Source: Roseiarcus sp. (GTDB taxonomy: Bacteria > Pseudomonadota > Alphaproteobacteria > Rhizobiales > Beijerinckiaceae). From it: DNA of 23,424 nt. How positions within the stretch are numbered: position 1 is the first letter of the stretch; each line of letters opens with the position of its first letter. The position numbers were made by a program, and so were the translations under genes. Shown piece by piece: positions 1 through 8,665 of the stretch. The notes under the pieces were generated by a model, which saw nothing but the letters and a program-made list of their open reading frames with translations, ran no database searches and was not told where the DNA came from. The stretch spans positions 1 through 23,424 of the forward strand of contig JASLHV010000002.1 in assembly GCA_030153205.1 (NCBI GenBank). Reading direction: 5' to 3'.

Positions 1-168
1 CAGGAGAAACCTCCGCGGGTTGGCGGTATCGATCTGATCGCCGGCGAGAAGGGCAGGGAACGCCGCAAGGAGCGCTTGAAAATCATTCTCCGAGGCGAAG
101 CTTGCCGTCTGAAGGGGCACGAGCTTGTTGGCCTCGGTCAACACGAAAACACCTGCGCCCGACGTCAT
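1..168 (-). CDS. Partial hypothetical protein (N-terminal 56 aa), runs off left edge
   Basis: The reading frame is open from an ATG at 168 to the window edge, so only the N-terminus (MTSGAGVFVLTEANKLVPLQ...) is visible. The start has a good ribosome site, AGAGGTG, five bases upstream. The visible part contains a run of the type LLAAFPALLAGDQI followed by NPRRFLL. From memory this resembles the N-terminus of a family of roughly 300-400 aa proteins of the NucS/DUF91-like nuclease type, but I cannot confirm that. It is divergent from the small HTH gene at 388, with about 220 bp between them. Existence of the gene is fairly secure; its function is open. Confidence 0.6.
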   Translation of the reverse strand, partial: MTSGAGVFVLTEANKLVPLQTASFASENDFQALLAAFPALLAGDQIDTANPRRFLL

Positions 169-387
169 GACATCACCTCTGATCCGATCCTTCTAGGCAC
201 TTTGGCGAACCATCGACTGGATCGTCCCGTTGCGCTTTCGACCGACCAGATCGCTCTGTTCGGCCCACTAGCCCACGACAGAAGCGGCTTTGGCGGAGGG
301 AGCAGAGGAACACAGTCAATGATCCCTTTCTGGGATAATCCTGAATTCGGATTAGGGCCGCAGTCTCGTCATCCAGGCCGCCGAATC

Positions 388-633
388 ATGCGCAAGACCC
401 TGCGATCGCCGGATCACCGAACGCTTCTTGAGCTCCTCACTGCAGCGCGGAAGAAGGCTGGGCTAACACAGGCCGAGGTTGCTAAGAAACTCCGCCGACC
501 GCAATCGTTCGTAGCCAAATATGAGAATGGAGAGCGACGACTCGATGTTGTCGAGTTTGTGGAATTGGCCCGGGTGCTTGCCGCTGATCCGGTCGCGTTG
601 GTCAGAGCTTATACAAGGACAATCAAGGACTAG
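388..633 (+). CDS. Small XRE-family helix-turn-helix protein
   Basis: This is an 81 aa protein that is almost entirely one Cro/C1-type HTH domain. Residues about 13-68 read as LLTAARKKAGLTQ, AEVAKKL, RRPQSFVAKYENGERRLDV, then a helix ending in LARVLAADP. The motif LTQ...VAKKL...SFVAKYE.GER is typical of the family. The frame is open upstream to 76, but the MRKTLRSP start at 388 fits the compact size of such proteins, and the upstream residues look non-coding. No clear Shine-Dalgarno sequence is seen. It probably binds DNA as a dimer and has no partner toxin beside it. The target is unknown, and there is no obvious link to the sugar locus. Confidence 0.75.
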   Translation: MRKTLRSPDHRTLLELLTAARKKAGLTQAEVAKKLRRPQSFVAKYENGERRLDVVEFVELARVLAADPVALVRAYTRTIKD

Positions 634-874
634 CGAGGGTCACCGCATACAATCGTTAGTAACAAGCTTGTTATGACGCGACGAGGCAATTCCCTTGCTA
701 CTTTCTCGCCAACAGTGCATTCGGCTCGCTCATCTTTGATGACCGCTCTGCGACCGTGACCTTCCCAGCAAATTCGACGGCTTGCGGCAGCGGGTCGCTC
801 GGCCGTCCGAACAGGTTCGATGCTACGTCCAAAACGCCCAGGCGTACCAATAGTTAATCCCAATGGAGCCTACG

Positions 875-1561
875 ATGATAAAGTTCTACTACCATCCCTC
901 GCCCAATCCTGCGAAGGTCGCTCTTTTCCTCGAAGAAACGGGCTTGCCTTATGAAATGATGCCTGTCGATACACGCAAGGGCGATCAACATTCTCCAGAA
1001 TTCCGCGCCATCAATCCCAACGGAAAGACCCCAGCCATCGTCGATGGCGACGCGACCGTATTCGATTCTAACGCCATTTTGCTCTATTTGGCCGAAAAAA
1101 CCGGCAAGTTCCTTCCCGAAAAAACTCCAGCCGCGCGCGGGCAGATGCTGTCGTGGCTGATGTTCATCGCATCCGGCATTGGCCCGTACTCCGGTCAGGC
1201 AGTGCATTTCAAGCACGTGGCGCCAGAGCCGAAGGACTACGCGGCAAACCGCTATATGTTCGAAGCGGAGCGGCATTGGGGCATAGTCGACGCGCACCTC
1301 TCCGCCAACAAGTTTATGCTGGGCGACAAATATACGTTGGTCGACATGGCGCTGTGGGGATGGGCTCGGGCGGTGCCGTTCATCTTCGGGCCGGAAGGCT
1401 TCGCCAAATTTCCGAATCTCAAAACTTGGTTCGATGGCGTAAACAGCCGACCAGCCGTTGCCCGCGCTGAGGCGCTGAAGGACAAACATGCCTTCAAAAT
1501 GGAAAACGATGCAGAGTCTCGCGCGCATATGTTCCCGCATTTGGCCAAGAAGGTAATCTAG
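875..1561 (+). CDS. Glutathione S-transferase family protein
   Basis: This 228 aa cytosolic protein has the two-domain GST layout. The thioredoxin-like N-terminal domain (about residues 1-80) includes MIKFYYHPSPNPAKVALFLEE, the cis-proline region NPNGKTPAIVDGD, and the glutathione-binding strand-helix FDSNAILLYLAEK. The all-helical C-terminal domain includes KYTLVDMALWGWARAV. The pattern resembles the YfcG/YghU-like (Nu-class) branch, which conjugates glutathione or reduces disulfides; the substrate is unknown. An ATG at 863 is in frame, but GGAG at 865-868 lies six bases before the ATG at 875, so 875 is preferred. It is a stand-alone plus-strand gene, convergent with the sugar locus across a gap of about 600 bp. 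Confidence 0.9.
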   Translation: MIKFYYHPSPNPAKVALFLEETGLPYEMMPVDTRKGDQHSPEFRAINPNGKTPAIVDGDATVFDSNAILLYLAEKTGKFLPEKTPAARGQMLSWLMFIASGIGPYSGQAVHFKHVAPEPKDYAANRYMFEAERHWGIVDAHLSANKFMLGDKYTLVDMALWGWARAVPFIFGPEGFAKFPNLKTWFDGVNSRPAVARAEALKDKHAFKMENDAESRAHMFPHLAKKVI

Positions 1562-2155
1562 GCCTTGATATGCAGGCGCATCGTCTTGATGCAAATTGGG
1601 GCGATGCGCATCCAGCCGTTTGTTCAAATACCCGAGGGTTGGCAGGCTTGCCCTCCTGTCGGTTTTTCCAGGTGCACTGACGGACCTTTTGAAAGCCGGC
1701 GTAAGCGGTCGAGGAACCCAGATGTAATGGCGTTCATTCAAAAGTCCGCAATAGGATGGAACGCAACTGTTGGGCCAAGAACGCCTCGCAAGCGCTGTCG
1801 ACGAAAAATCGTAATGGCCGAATCTATTGTTAAGTCCCCACAATTCCCTTTAATCGAGAACTTTGTTTAGCGCGATCGCATTTCGACTTCGCGAGATGAG
1901 ACCATCGCGCTCAAGAGCATTAGCAGCCTGGTCAGCGTCTCACGGCGCCTGCCAATGCGAGCGCGCACGGGCGCGAGGATCGTTGACGCCTTGTAGAAAA
2001 GGCGCTCGCCACATCATCTATTTCAGAGCGCGGACGCTGCGACCATGCTCTCGAGCATAACCTCAAGCGCTGCGCCGAACGCGTGCTGATGCCCTAGAGG
2101 ACCCCATGAAATCGCTCCGAGGCTTGTAACGTTACGATAGGCCGCTTTTTCTTGT
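1562..2155. other. 594-bp stretch with no supportable gene
   Basis: This lies between the convergent ends of the GST gene and the sugar locus. Open frames exist on both strands (1565-1870 +, 1863-2060 +, and a minus frame crossing the GST gene), but none has a convincing ribosome site or recognisable domain. The sequence is less GC-rich in parts, for example around 1800-1870, and could be decayed or foreign DNA. I looked for transposase fragments and did not find a convincing one. A 10-bp palindrome sits at 2126-2135. Confidence 0.5.
2126..2135. promoter_or_regulatory. Palindrome GTAACGTTAC near the 3' end of the sugar locus
   Basis: GTAACGTTAC is perfectly self-complementary. With its flanks (TTGTAACGTTACGA) it resembles the general form of LacI-family operators. 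Wider flanks (GGC at 2121-2123, GGCC at 2140-2143) can pair imperfectly, and T-rich sequence follows on the plus strand, so a weak plus-strand terminator is another reading. No gene start lies close on either strand, so a role as an operator is doubtful. Confidence 0.25.
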
Positions 2156-3394
2156 CTAAGATTGACACCCAAGCGTTGCGCCTGTCTTGACGTCGAACAA
2201 TTGGAGCATCGATGAAGAGGCCCATAGGGTCAGTTTCTGATTGGGCTCCGCGGGGCATCGTGCATCAAGACGGGCGATCATCATCGATTTGCCGATCGTC
2301 ACGCCGTCAATTTTTGCAAGTGCGTTGTCTTCGTCCCGGACGACCGCAAGCACGTTTTGGTGGCCTTGTTCATTCGGATTAATGCTGAAATGAACCAAAA
2401 TTTCTGAACCAAGGAATTCAACTAGACGGGGCGTGACCTCCAGCGGGATATCGTGCGCATCGTTAGGCGTGTAGGCGAAGGCCTCAGGGCGGATGCCGAG
2501 AACGACGGTCGCTCGGGCGCTCTTGTACTTGGCTGCGTGCCGCAGCGCTAGGCGTTGTCCGAAAAGAACAAGCGTCGCGGAGCTCTCATCGAATTGGGCA
2601 AAGGCGAGGTTGATCGCCGGGCTGCCGATAAAGGCCGCGACGAAAACATTGACTGGGCGTTCGTAAAGCGCCTTCGGCGTATCGAATTGTTGCAGCACGC
2701 CGGCTCGAAGCACAGCCACGCGGTCGCCCATCGTCATGGCTTCCACTTGATCATGCGTAACATAGATCGTGCTGACACCGATCCGGCGATGAAGCGAGAG
2801 AATTTCGGTGCGCATCTCGATGCGGAGCGCCGCGTCGAGATTGGAGAGCGGTTCGTCCATGAGAAACGCCGTAGGCTTGCGCACGAGCGCGCGGCCCATC
2901 GCGACGCGCTGCCGCTGACCGCCTGAAAGGGCGCGCGGCTTGCGCTGAAGATAAGGCGTCAGCGCGAGTAGGTCGGCCGTCTGTCGGACCAGCCGGTCGA
3001 CCTCAGCGCCTGGCATTCCATGCACGCGCAAAGGATAAGCAAGGTTCTCGTAAACGTTCTTATGCGGATAAAGCGCATAGTTCTGGAACACCATGGCGAT
3101 GTCCCGCGCCTGCGGATCGAGATCGGTGACGTCCCGGCCCCCGATGCGGATCGTGCCGGCATTGATGGTTTGCAGGCCCGCCAGAGCTCGCAGAGCGGTG
3201 GACTTGCCACAACCGGAAGGTCCGACCAGGACGACGAACTCGCCATCGCTGATGGCGAGGTCAAGAGCCTTCAGCGCCGTGGTGCCGTCGGGAAAGGTTA
3301 CAACGACCTGGTCGAACTCGACGCCGCTCGCGGGGCGACCGGCGGTAGCGGCGAGCGTCACAGGTCCGCCCGAAGAACCTGGCAGGCTGCTCAC
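2156..3394 (-). CDS. CUT1-family sugar ABC transporter ATPase (UgpC/MalK type)
   Basis: This 412 aa cytoplasmic ATPase energises a CUT1 importer. Visible motifs are Walker [10 protein letters not shown] (58-66), the Q-loop [10 protein letters not shown] (Q104), signature LSGGQRQR (156-163), Walker B AFLMDEP (176-182) and the switch VTHDQVEAM (H214). The C-terminal third (about 245 onward, with VLGIRPEAF) is the regulatory TOBE/OB region typical of MalK and UgpC. The start is taken as a GTG at 3394, which overlaps the stop of the upstream permease as GTGA and gives a normal length. A longer frame to 3502 lies inside the permease and is unlikely. It is the last gene of its block and the only CUT1 ATPase in the window, so it may also serve the second CUT1 permease pair at 9824-11595. 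Confidence 0.93.
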   Translation of the reverse strand: MSSLPGSSGGPVTLAATAGRPASGVEFDQVVVTFPDGTTALKALDLAISDGEFVVLVGPSGCGKSTALRALAGLQTINAGTIRIGGRDVTDLDPQARDIAMVFQNYALYPHKNVYENLAYPLRVHGMPGAEVDRLVRQTADLLALTPYLQRKPRALSGGQRQRVAMGRALVRKPTAFLMDEPLSNLDAALRIEMRTEILSLHRRIGVSTIYVTHDQVEAMTMGDRVAVLRAGVLQQFDTPKALYERPVNVFVAAFIGSPAINLAFAQFDESSATLVLFGQRLALRHAAKYKSARATVVLGIRPEAFAYTPNDAHDIPLEVTPRLVEFLGSEILVHFSINPNEQGHQNVLAVVRDEDNALAKIDGVTIGKSMMIARLDARCPAEPNQKLTLWASSSMLQLFDVKTGATLGCQS

Positions 3395-4248
3395 TTCACC
3401 GCTCCCATCGTCATGCCACGCACCAAATAACGCTGCACAGCCAAAGCGAAGACCCACACGGGCAGCACGACAAGCGTTCCGGCAGCCATGATGTTGTTCC
3501 ATTCGACGCTGACCGGATTGACATATTCGGTCAATGAGACCGGCGCGGTCTGCGTATTCGCCCCGGTCAGCACATTTGCGAATAGAAATTCGTTCCAGGC
3601 GAAGATGAAGGCCAGCAGCGCTGTAGAGATTACGCCCGGCGCCGCCAGCGGAAGCGTGACGCCAAAGAACGTGCGCAGCCTGCTGGCGCCGTCAACATAT
3701 GCCGCTTCTTCAATCTCTACCGGCAGGTCAGCGAAGAACCCACGCAGCAGCCAGACCGTCAGAGGCAAGTTCATATAGGTGTAAAGAATGATCAGCGACC
3801 ACAGGCTGCCTGTTAGTCCGACCGATCGAAACAGCAAGAACAATGGAATGATGACGACTATGGGCGGCAGGATGCGCAGCGAGAGAACCCAGAAGGCGAC
3901 CTGCTGTTGGATGGCGCCTGGGCGACGCGCCAGGGGATAGGCGATTCCCGCGCCCAATATCAGCGCCAGCAACGTCGAAGCAGTGGCTGTGAACCCGCTG
4001 GTCAATAGCGCCCCGCCGAACGAACTGCCGGTGAAGACATGCGCAAAATTCTCTAAGGTCGGCCTGACCCAGAGCTGCGGCGTCGCCGAGAAGGCTTGAT
4101 TGCCGGTCTTCAACGCGGTGCTGATCATCCAAAGGATCGGCGCGATGAACAGCAGCGTCGCCAGCAGCGCGAAGGCGCCCTGAATGGCGACGCTGAGGCG
4201 CCGCGACAAGCTCGGGCCGCGCGGCGGCGGATGGCTGATCTCACTCAT
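3391..4248 (-). CDS. CUT1 sugar ABC permease, MalG/UgpE type
   Basis: This 285 aa inner-membrane protein has about six predicted membrane segments, the first being [20 protein letters not shown] near residue 30. The EAA loop that docks the ATPase reads [18 protein letters not shown], followed by PLAAPG, with the conserved Glu, Ala, Ala, Asp and Gly all present. The C-terminal RGMTMGAVK is typical of MalG-like permeases. The start at 4248 overlaps the stop of the preceding permease as ATGA, which suggests translational coupling. The longer frame to 4383 would lie inside that gene and is rejected. The substrate is set by the binding protein at 5237-6577, probably a sugar or polyol. Confidence 0.93.
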   Translation of the reverse strand: MSEISHPPPRGPSLSRRLSVAIQGAFALLATLLFIAPILWMISTALKTGNQAFSATPQLWVRPTLENFAHVFTGSSFGGALLTSGFTATASTLLALILGAGIAYPLARRPGAIQQQVAFWVLSLRILPPIVVIIPLFLLFRSVGLTGSLWSLIILYTYMNLPLTVWLLRGFFADLPVEIEEAAYVDGASRLRTFFGVTLPLAAPGVISTALLAFIFAWNEFLFANVLTGANTQTAPVSLTEYVNPVSVEWNNIMAAGTLVVLPVWVFALAVQRYLVRGMTMGAVK

Positions 4249-5168
4249 TCGAAATCCGTTTTTTTGAACATCGCCTTGAGCGCGATTGTCGCGATCGCTA
4301 CCACTAGGATCAGCATTAGCCACGAATAAGCCGCGGCGTAGCCGATATCGAAAGATTTGAATCCGACATCGTAGATCTGCCACGATAAAGTCTGCGTTGC
4401 GTCAACAGGGCCGCCGCGCGTTGTCATGAAGATAATGTCATAGACGCGGAACGCGTCGAGCATGCGCAGCACGAGTGCGACCGCGACAGGGTAGCGGATC
4501 AATGGCAAAATGTGATCGAAGAAAATTCTCACCGATCCTGCGCCGTCCATCCGCGCGGCCTCGATGATATCTTCCGGAACGCCCTGCAGCGCCGCGAGCA
4601 GAATGAGGAAGGTGAACGGCGTCCATTGCCATACATCAATAAGGATCAGCGTCGGCAACGCGAGCGCCGTTCCGCCGAGAAAATCGACCCGTGGCAATCC
4701 GACGAGCGCGACCAGATAGTTCACGATGCCGAATTGAGGGTTGAGCATATATCGCCAAAGCAAGGCGACAACGACCGGCGCGACGACCATCGGCAGAATC
4801 AACAGCCCGCGCAGAAAGTGATCGCCGGGAAAACGACGGAAGAACAGCAGCGCCATGCCGAGCCCGATCGCGAGTTCGAGGGCGACAACCAAGAGGACGT
4901 AAACCGTCGTGACGCCGACCGAGTGCCAGAAGCTCGGGTCGGAAAGGAGCAGGTCATAGTTACGGAAGCCCACCATCGTCCGGCGCGCGGTAGCCGCGAG
5001 ATTCCAGCGATAGAATGATGCATTCAGGGAATAAAGCGTCGGATAAATCGAAATTGCGATCAGAAAAGCTATACCCGGCGCCATTGGTAACCACCAACCG
5101 TAACGCCGCGTGCCTCGGCGTCGCGGCGCGGCGCGGCGACTTGTGACTCCGATTGCCGTATCGGACAT
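4245..5168 (-). CDS. CUT1 sugar ABC permease, MalF/UgpA type
   Basis: This 307 aa inner-membrane protein has a basic N-terminus (residues 11-23) and about six membrane segments, beginning with WWLPMAPGIAFLIAISIYPT. The EAA loop is EDIIEAARMDGAGSVRIFF, followed by ILPLIRYP, and is intact. The motif DVWQWTPFTFLILLAALQGVP is typical of CUT1 permeases. An AGAGGA site six bases before the ATG supports the start. It overlaps the next permease by four bases and follows the binding-protein gene by 68 bp. Together with 2156-4248 and 5237-6577 it makes a complete CUT1 importer. Confidence 0.93.
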   Translation of the reverse strand: MSDTAIGVTSRRAAPRRRGTRRYGWWLPMAPGIAFLIAISIYPTLYSLNASFYRWNLAATARRTMVGFRNYDLLLSDPSFWHSVGVTTVYVLLVVALELAIGLGMALLFFRRFPGDHFLRGLLILPMVVAPVVVALLWRYMLNPQFGIVNYLVALVGLPRVDFLGGTALALPTLILIDVWQWTPFTFLILLAALQGVPEDIIEAARMDGAGSVRIFFDHILPLIRYPVAVALVLRMLDAFRVYDIIFMTTRGGPVDATQTLSWQIYDVGFKSFDIGYAAAYSWLMLILVVAIATIALKAMFKKTDFE

Positions 5169-5236
5169 GGCTGTTCCTCTTGATGGACTCTGGCGAGAGC
5201 CGGCGACCTTAGCTGTCGCCGGCCCATTTGGCCGTG

Positions 5237-6577
5237 TCAGCGCTGCAGTGCGGCGTCCTCGGCTTTATCAGCCTGTTTTAGACCCTCTTCCGGGGAGATC
5301 TGGTCGAGTTGGACCGCCTGGAGCGGCGTCGTGATCGCAGTCTCCCAGCGCTCTTCACCTTCGAAGAGCGGGCGCGGCGCGGCGTTCTTCATCGCCACGA
5401 TCACCTCCTTATAGCGGCGGAAGCGCTTCACATCCGTACCCGCCAGCTTCTCGTCAGCGAGGATGGGATCGCTATAGCTCGACAGCCGCACGGGATCGCC
5501 GCCGCCCAGTGAGGCCTGCACAACATCGTTCTTCTTAGTCTCGAGCCATGCTGCGAACTTTTTCGCTTCGGCCGCGTGGTGGGAATATTTTGATACCGCG
5601 ATCACCCATTCGGCGAGATGCGGGTGGCTCGGCTCTCCGGCTTTGGCGGACGGTACCTGCGCGAATTCCCATTTTCCGACCGTTCGCGAGGTCTTCGGAT
5701 CATCGACGGCGAACGCGCCCCATGACCATTGCATGGCCGTCGCCACCGTGCCCTGCTGCGCGGCGGTCGTCACGTCATCATAGGTGAAGTTGTTGGCGCC
5801 GACCGGCATCAGCTTCATCATCCCGGCCCATTCCTTGGTCGCCGCGAGACCTTCGCGCGTATCCAGGGTCGACTTGGTGAAATCCTCATTGAAAGCCTTG
5901 GCGCCATAAGTCGACAGGAACGAGTACCAAGTATGGACATTGCCAAAGCCCTTGGCCGCTTGCGCGGCCCAGGCGGCGACCGTCTGACCGCCATAGGTCC
6001 GTCCATTCAAAAACTTTGATTGCTCCAACCATTCGTCCATGGTCTTGGGCGGCTCGAGATCATGGCCGGTCGCCGCCTTGAAGGCGGTCTTGGTCGCCGC
6101 GTCGTTATAAATATCGGTGCGATACCAGAGAAGATGCGGATGCACGGTCTGAGGAACGCCATAGAGTTTGCCGTTATAGGAGGCGACTTGCAGGGCGAGA
6201 GGAAAAAAGTCTGATTTGTCTTCTGGGCTGAGCACGTCGTCCATTTCGACCAAATGGCCGCCGGCCGAGAATTCCGAGATCCAGTTATAGTCGAGATTGA
6301 ATATATCGAAGCTTGAATCTCCAGCGGCGAACAAGGTCGCCATCTTCTCATGAATTGCGTCGCGGCCGATGAGTTCGACGTCGACTTTGACGCCGGTCTC
6401 CCTCTCGTATTGCGGCGCAAGGGTGTTCTTTACGACGACGCCCCAGGTCGCCGGCAGGAAGATGGCGTGCAGGGTGGGGGACTCTGCGGCGCGCGCGTCG
6501 GCGGTCGCCGATGCAGACATGAACAGCCCCATGGCGAACGAAAGCGCGGCGCGGGATTTTGAATGACGTACGGACAT
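5237..6577 (-). CDS. CUT1 extracellular solute-binding protein (family 1)
   Basis: This 446 aa periplasmic protein captures substrate for the permeases that follow it. The N-terminus has a Sec-type signal peptide: a basic start MSVRHSKSR, a hydrophobic stretch, and likely cleavage after the ADARA motif near residue 30. The mature part has family 1 features: a beta strand and domain I near LAPQYERETGVKVDVELIG, the region FDIFNLDYNWISEF, and the hinge segment LYGVPQTVHPHLLWYRTDIY. The ATG is preceded by GGAGG four bases away. It sits between the MDR dehydrogenase gene and two permeases. The substrate cannot be read from sequence; the neighbouring oxidases and epimerases suggest a sugar, sugar alcohol or glycoside. 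Confidence 0.93.
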   Translation of the reverse strand: MSVRHSKSRAALSFAMGLFMSASATADARAAESPTLHAIFLPATWGVVVKNTLAPQYERETGVKVDVELIGRDAIHEKMATLFAAGDSSFDIFNLDYNWISEFSAGGHLVEMDDVLSPEDKSDFFPLALQVASYNGKLYGVPQTVHPHLLWYRTDIYNDAATKTAFKAATGHDLEPPKTMDEWLEQSKFLNGRTYGGQTVAAWAAQAAKGFGNVHTWYSFLSTYGAKAFNEDFTKSTLDTREGLAATKEWAGMMKLMPVGANNFTYDDVTTAAQQGTVATAMQWSWGAFAVDDPKTSRTVGKWEFAQVPSAKAGEPSHPHLAEWVIAVSKYSHHAAEAKKFAAWLETKKNDVVQASLGGGDPVRLSSYSDPILADEKLAGTDVKRFRRYKEVIVAMKNAAPRPLFEGEERWETAITTPLQAVQLDQISPEEGLKQADKAEDAALQR

Positions 6578-6610
6578 GTTTCCTCCATTTCGCAGGGATG
6601 CGAATTATCG

Positions 6611-6637
6611 TGGCGGCGTGACAACGGGTCGCCGCCA
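6611..6637 (-). other. Hairpin between dehydrogenase and binding-protein genes
   Basis: TGGCGGCG at 6611-6618 and CGCCGCCA at 6630-6637 are perfect 8-bp inverted repeats with an 11-nt loop. In the minus-strand transcript the hairpin falls in the 148-bp gap just upstream of the binding-protein gene. No T-run follows on the minus strand, so it is more likely an mRNA-processing or stability element, or an attenuator, than a full terminator. Such elements often flank binding-protein genes that need higher expression than their neighbours. Confidence 0.4.
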
Positions 6638-6725
6638 TTACCCCCTCTTTGCTCGCGCGCTTGCGATACGCGACGGGCTAGCTCGGCATGTCGAAACCGA
6701 CGGTCGGCTCGTTCATCTCGACGGT

Positions 6726-7769
6726 TCAGGCTGCTTCGAGATCGATCTGGATTTTGACGAACGACTTGTCCGTCTCCATGCTCTCGATGGATCGCGCTAC
6801 GTCGGATAAGGGCCGAACGCTATCGACGATCTGGCTGGGATTGACGCGTCCGCTGGCGATCAGGTCGATCGCTACCGGCCAGGTCGCATAGGTGCCTGCA
6901 TAAGAGCCGATGATCGTCAATTCCTTCGCATAGATTTCGAACGGCTTCAGATCGATTGTGGCCTCGGGCGGAGCGGCGCCATAGGCGAGAATACGACCGC
7001 CGCGACGGGTGAGTTCAATCGATTGTTTGTACGTCGCGGGTCGTCCGACGGCCTCGATCACGACATCCGCCCCGCGCCCCTCCGTCGCCTCGCGCAACCG
7101 CTCGGCCGCGTCTTCGGCCGTCGGGTCGATTTCAATGTCGCTTCCGATCGCATGCGCGCGCACCCGCCGTGTCTCGGAGGGTTCGGACATGATGACGCGC
7201 GAGGCGCCCCGCAGACGGCTGAGCGCGGCGTGGGCCAAGCCCATCGGCCCAGCGCCGATGATCAGGACGATCTCGCCAATTCCGACGCCGATCCGGTCCT
7301 GGCCATGAACCGCGCAAGCCAGCGGTTCGATAAAGGCCGCGTGTTCGAACGACATCGTGTTCGGCAGTTTGTAAACGTTCGCCGCGGGAGCGACCACATA
7401 CTCAGCCATGCCGCCGGCGTCATGCACGCCGAGCTGACGCACCTCTGCGCAGAAGAGCTTCTGATGATGCCGGCAGAACCAGCATGTTCCGCAGGCGATG
7501 TTGATGTCCGCAGTCGCTTTATCACCTGGCTTTACGTTCTTGACGCCCGCGCCGACAGCCGCGACCGTACCTGCGAATTCATGGCCGATGATCAGCGGCA
7601 AATTCGGAGCGGGAAAGTTTCCCCAAAAAATATGCGAGTCTGTCCCGCATATGCCGCAGCGCGAGACCTTGATGAGGACTTCTCCGGGCTTGGGATCTGG
7701 TCTAGCAACTTCTTGGCAACGAAGGGAATTACGCCCATGGAAGACGGCTGCGAGCATCATTGCGGACAT
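6726..7769 (-). CDS. Zinc-dependent MDR dehydrogenase (sorbitol/threonine dehydrogenase-like)
   Basis: This 347 aa cytosolic enzyme probably oxidises a polyol or sugar hydroxyl with NAD. The catalytic zinc set is visible: C41 in GICGTD, H63-E64 in IGHEFAG, and E149 in FIEPLACAVHG. The structural zinc cysteines are C93, C96, C99 and C107. The Rossmann motif is IIGAGPMG (170-177), and a Glu at the end of the next strand (MSEPSE) favours NAD over NADP. The ATG at 7769 has AAGGA six bases upstream, and family members start similarly. It lies between the TIM-barrel epimerase (7791) and the CUT1 binding protein, in the same direction. It could oxidise the imported compound or an epimerised product. 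Confidence 0.92.
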   Translation of the reverse strand: MSAMMLAAVFHGRNSLRCQEVARPDPKPGEVLIKVSRCGICGTDSHIFWGNFPAPNLPLIIGHEFAGTVAAVGAGVKNVKPGDKATADINIACGTCWFCRHHQKLFCAEVRQLGVHDAGGMAEYVVAPAANVYKLPNTMSFEHAAFIEPLACAVHGQDRIGVGIGEIVLIIGAGPMGLAHAALSRLRGASRVIMSEPSETRRVRAHAIGSDIEIDPTAEDAAERLREATEGRGADVVIEAVGRPATYKQSIELTRRGGRILAYGAAPPEATIDLKPFEIYAKELTIIGSYAGTYATWPVAIDLIASGRVNPSQIVDSVRPLSDVARSIESMETDKSFVKIQIDLEAA

Positions 7770-7790
7770 GGGTTATCCTTAAGCAAACGG

Positions 7791-8660
7791 TCAGGGGAGG
7801 CGCGCGTGAGAGCCAGTGTTGAACGTGGCTTTTAGAAATCGCAGTCCATCCAGGGCTAACGCGTCCTGGCTTTCAGCCAGCTGACGCCAGATGGAGACAG
7901 CGCGAGCGATTTCGCGCACCTCGGGCGTGAACGCTTCGATCACCGTGTCGCCGGTATAGTTGATCTCGCGCAACGCCGCGGCGATCTCTTGCCAGGGCAG
8001 GTGATCCTTGCCGGGCGTCCCACGATCGTTTGAACAGCCATGAAAATGAAACGCCTTGCCGCCCGCCAGACGAATTGCGTCGGGAATGCTGTGCTCCTCG
8101 ATGTTCAAATGGAACGTATCGATAAGCAGACCGACATTGTCTCGATCGAGACGACCCAACCAATTCATAGCCTGTCCAACCGTGTTGAGCAGGTCGGTCT
8201 CGAACCGATTAAGCGGTTCGACAGCGAGCTTCACGCCCTTGGAGAGAGCATGGTCCGAGCAGCGCTTCATGCTGTCGATCGAGAGGCGCCACTGAGCTTC
8301 GCGCTCGATCTTTGAAAGAAGCCGTGTTTTGCCAACCGCTGAGTACATCGGCCCGGAGACGATCGGAGAGCCCAGGTCGACGGCGATTTCGACACAGCGC
8401 GCGAGGTAGTTCAGTCCGTTTTCGCGCTTATCGGGCTCATCGGCGCTCAAATCGCGATCTGCGCCGAACACGCCGCAGACGGTCGCCTGAATGCGCGCGC
8501 TATCCAGACGCTTCGCGATCTTCGTCGTGTCGATAGTGGCGGGGTCCTCCACGCAGATTTCGATGAGGTCGAAGCCGAGATCCGCGACCTTGTCGATCAG
8601 ATCGAGCGTGGCGCTGGAGAATGGGGAGACCCAGATAAACGTGCTCGCCCCGAAGCGCAT
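7791..8660 (-). CDS. Sugar isomerase/epimerase, D-tagatose/D-allulose 3-epimerase family
   Basis: This 289 aa TIM-barrel enzyme belongs to the xylose-isomerase-like AP-endonuclease-2 superfamily. The metal and catalytic residues of the ketose 3-epimerase family are all in place: E148 in AVEPLNRFE, D181 in LIDTFHLNIEE, H207 with R213 in FHFHGCSNDRGTPG, and E242 in VIEAF. The spacing matches what I recall for the Pseudomonas tagatose 3-epimerase. It is expected to move the hydroxyl at C3 of a keto-sugar, or to isomerise a keto-glycoside. The start is taken as ATG 8660, five bases past the stop of the upstream gene, because the protein then begins MRFGASTFIW as in the family. A longer frame to 8699 would overlap that gene. 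Confidence 0.88.
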   Translation of the reverse strand: MRFGASTFIWVSPFSSATLDLIDKVADLGFDLIEICVEDPATIDTTKIAKRLDSARIQATVCGVFGADRDLSADEPDKRENGLNYLARCVEIAVDLGSPIVSGPMYSAVGKTRLLSKIEREAQWRLSIDSMKRCSDHALSKGVKLAVEPLNRFETDLLNTVGQAMNWLGRLDRDNVGLLIDTFHLNIEEHSIPDAIRLAGGKAFHFHGCSNDRGTPGKDHLPWQEIAAALREINYTGDTVIEAFTPEVREIARAVSIWRQLAESQDALALDGLRFLKATFNTGSHARLP

Positions 8661-8665
8661 CGAAA

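Noticed and set aside
854..1843. 329-codon minus frame covering the GST gene
   Set aside because: It is antisense to a clear GST gene, has no recognisable domain or ribosome site, and such long antisense frames are common in GC-rich DNA.
1565..1870. Possible transposase remnant
   Set aside because: No catalytic motif, terminal repeats or target duplication could be found; similarity was only impressionistic.
4249..4383. 45-codon extension of the first MalG-type permease
   Set aside because: It overlaps the upstream permease gene; the ATGA overlap at 4248 is the normal coupled start.
7023..7835. 270-codon plus frame across the MDR dehydrogenase gene
   Set aside because: Antisense shadow; the minus-strand gene has all its zinc ligands and a Rossmann motif.
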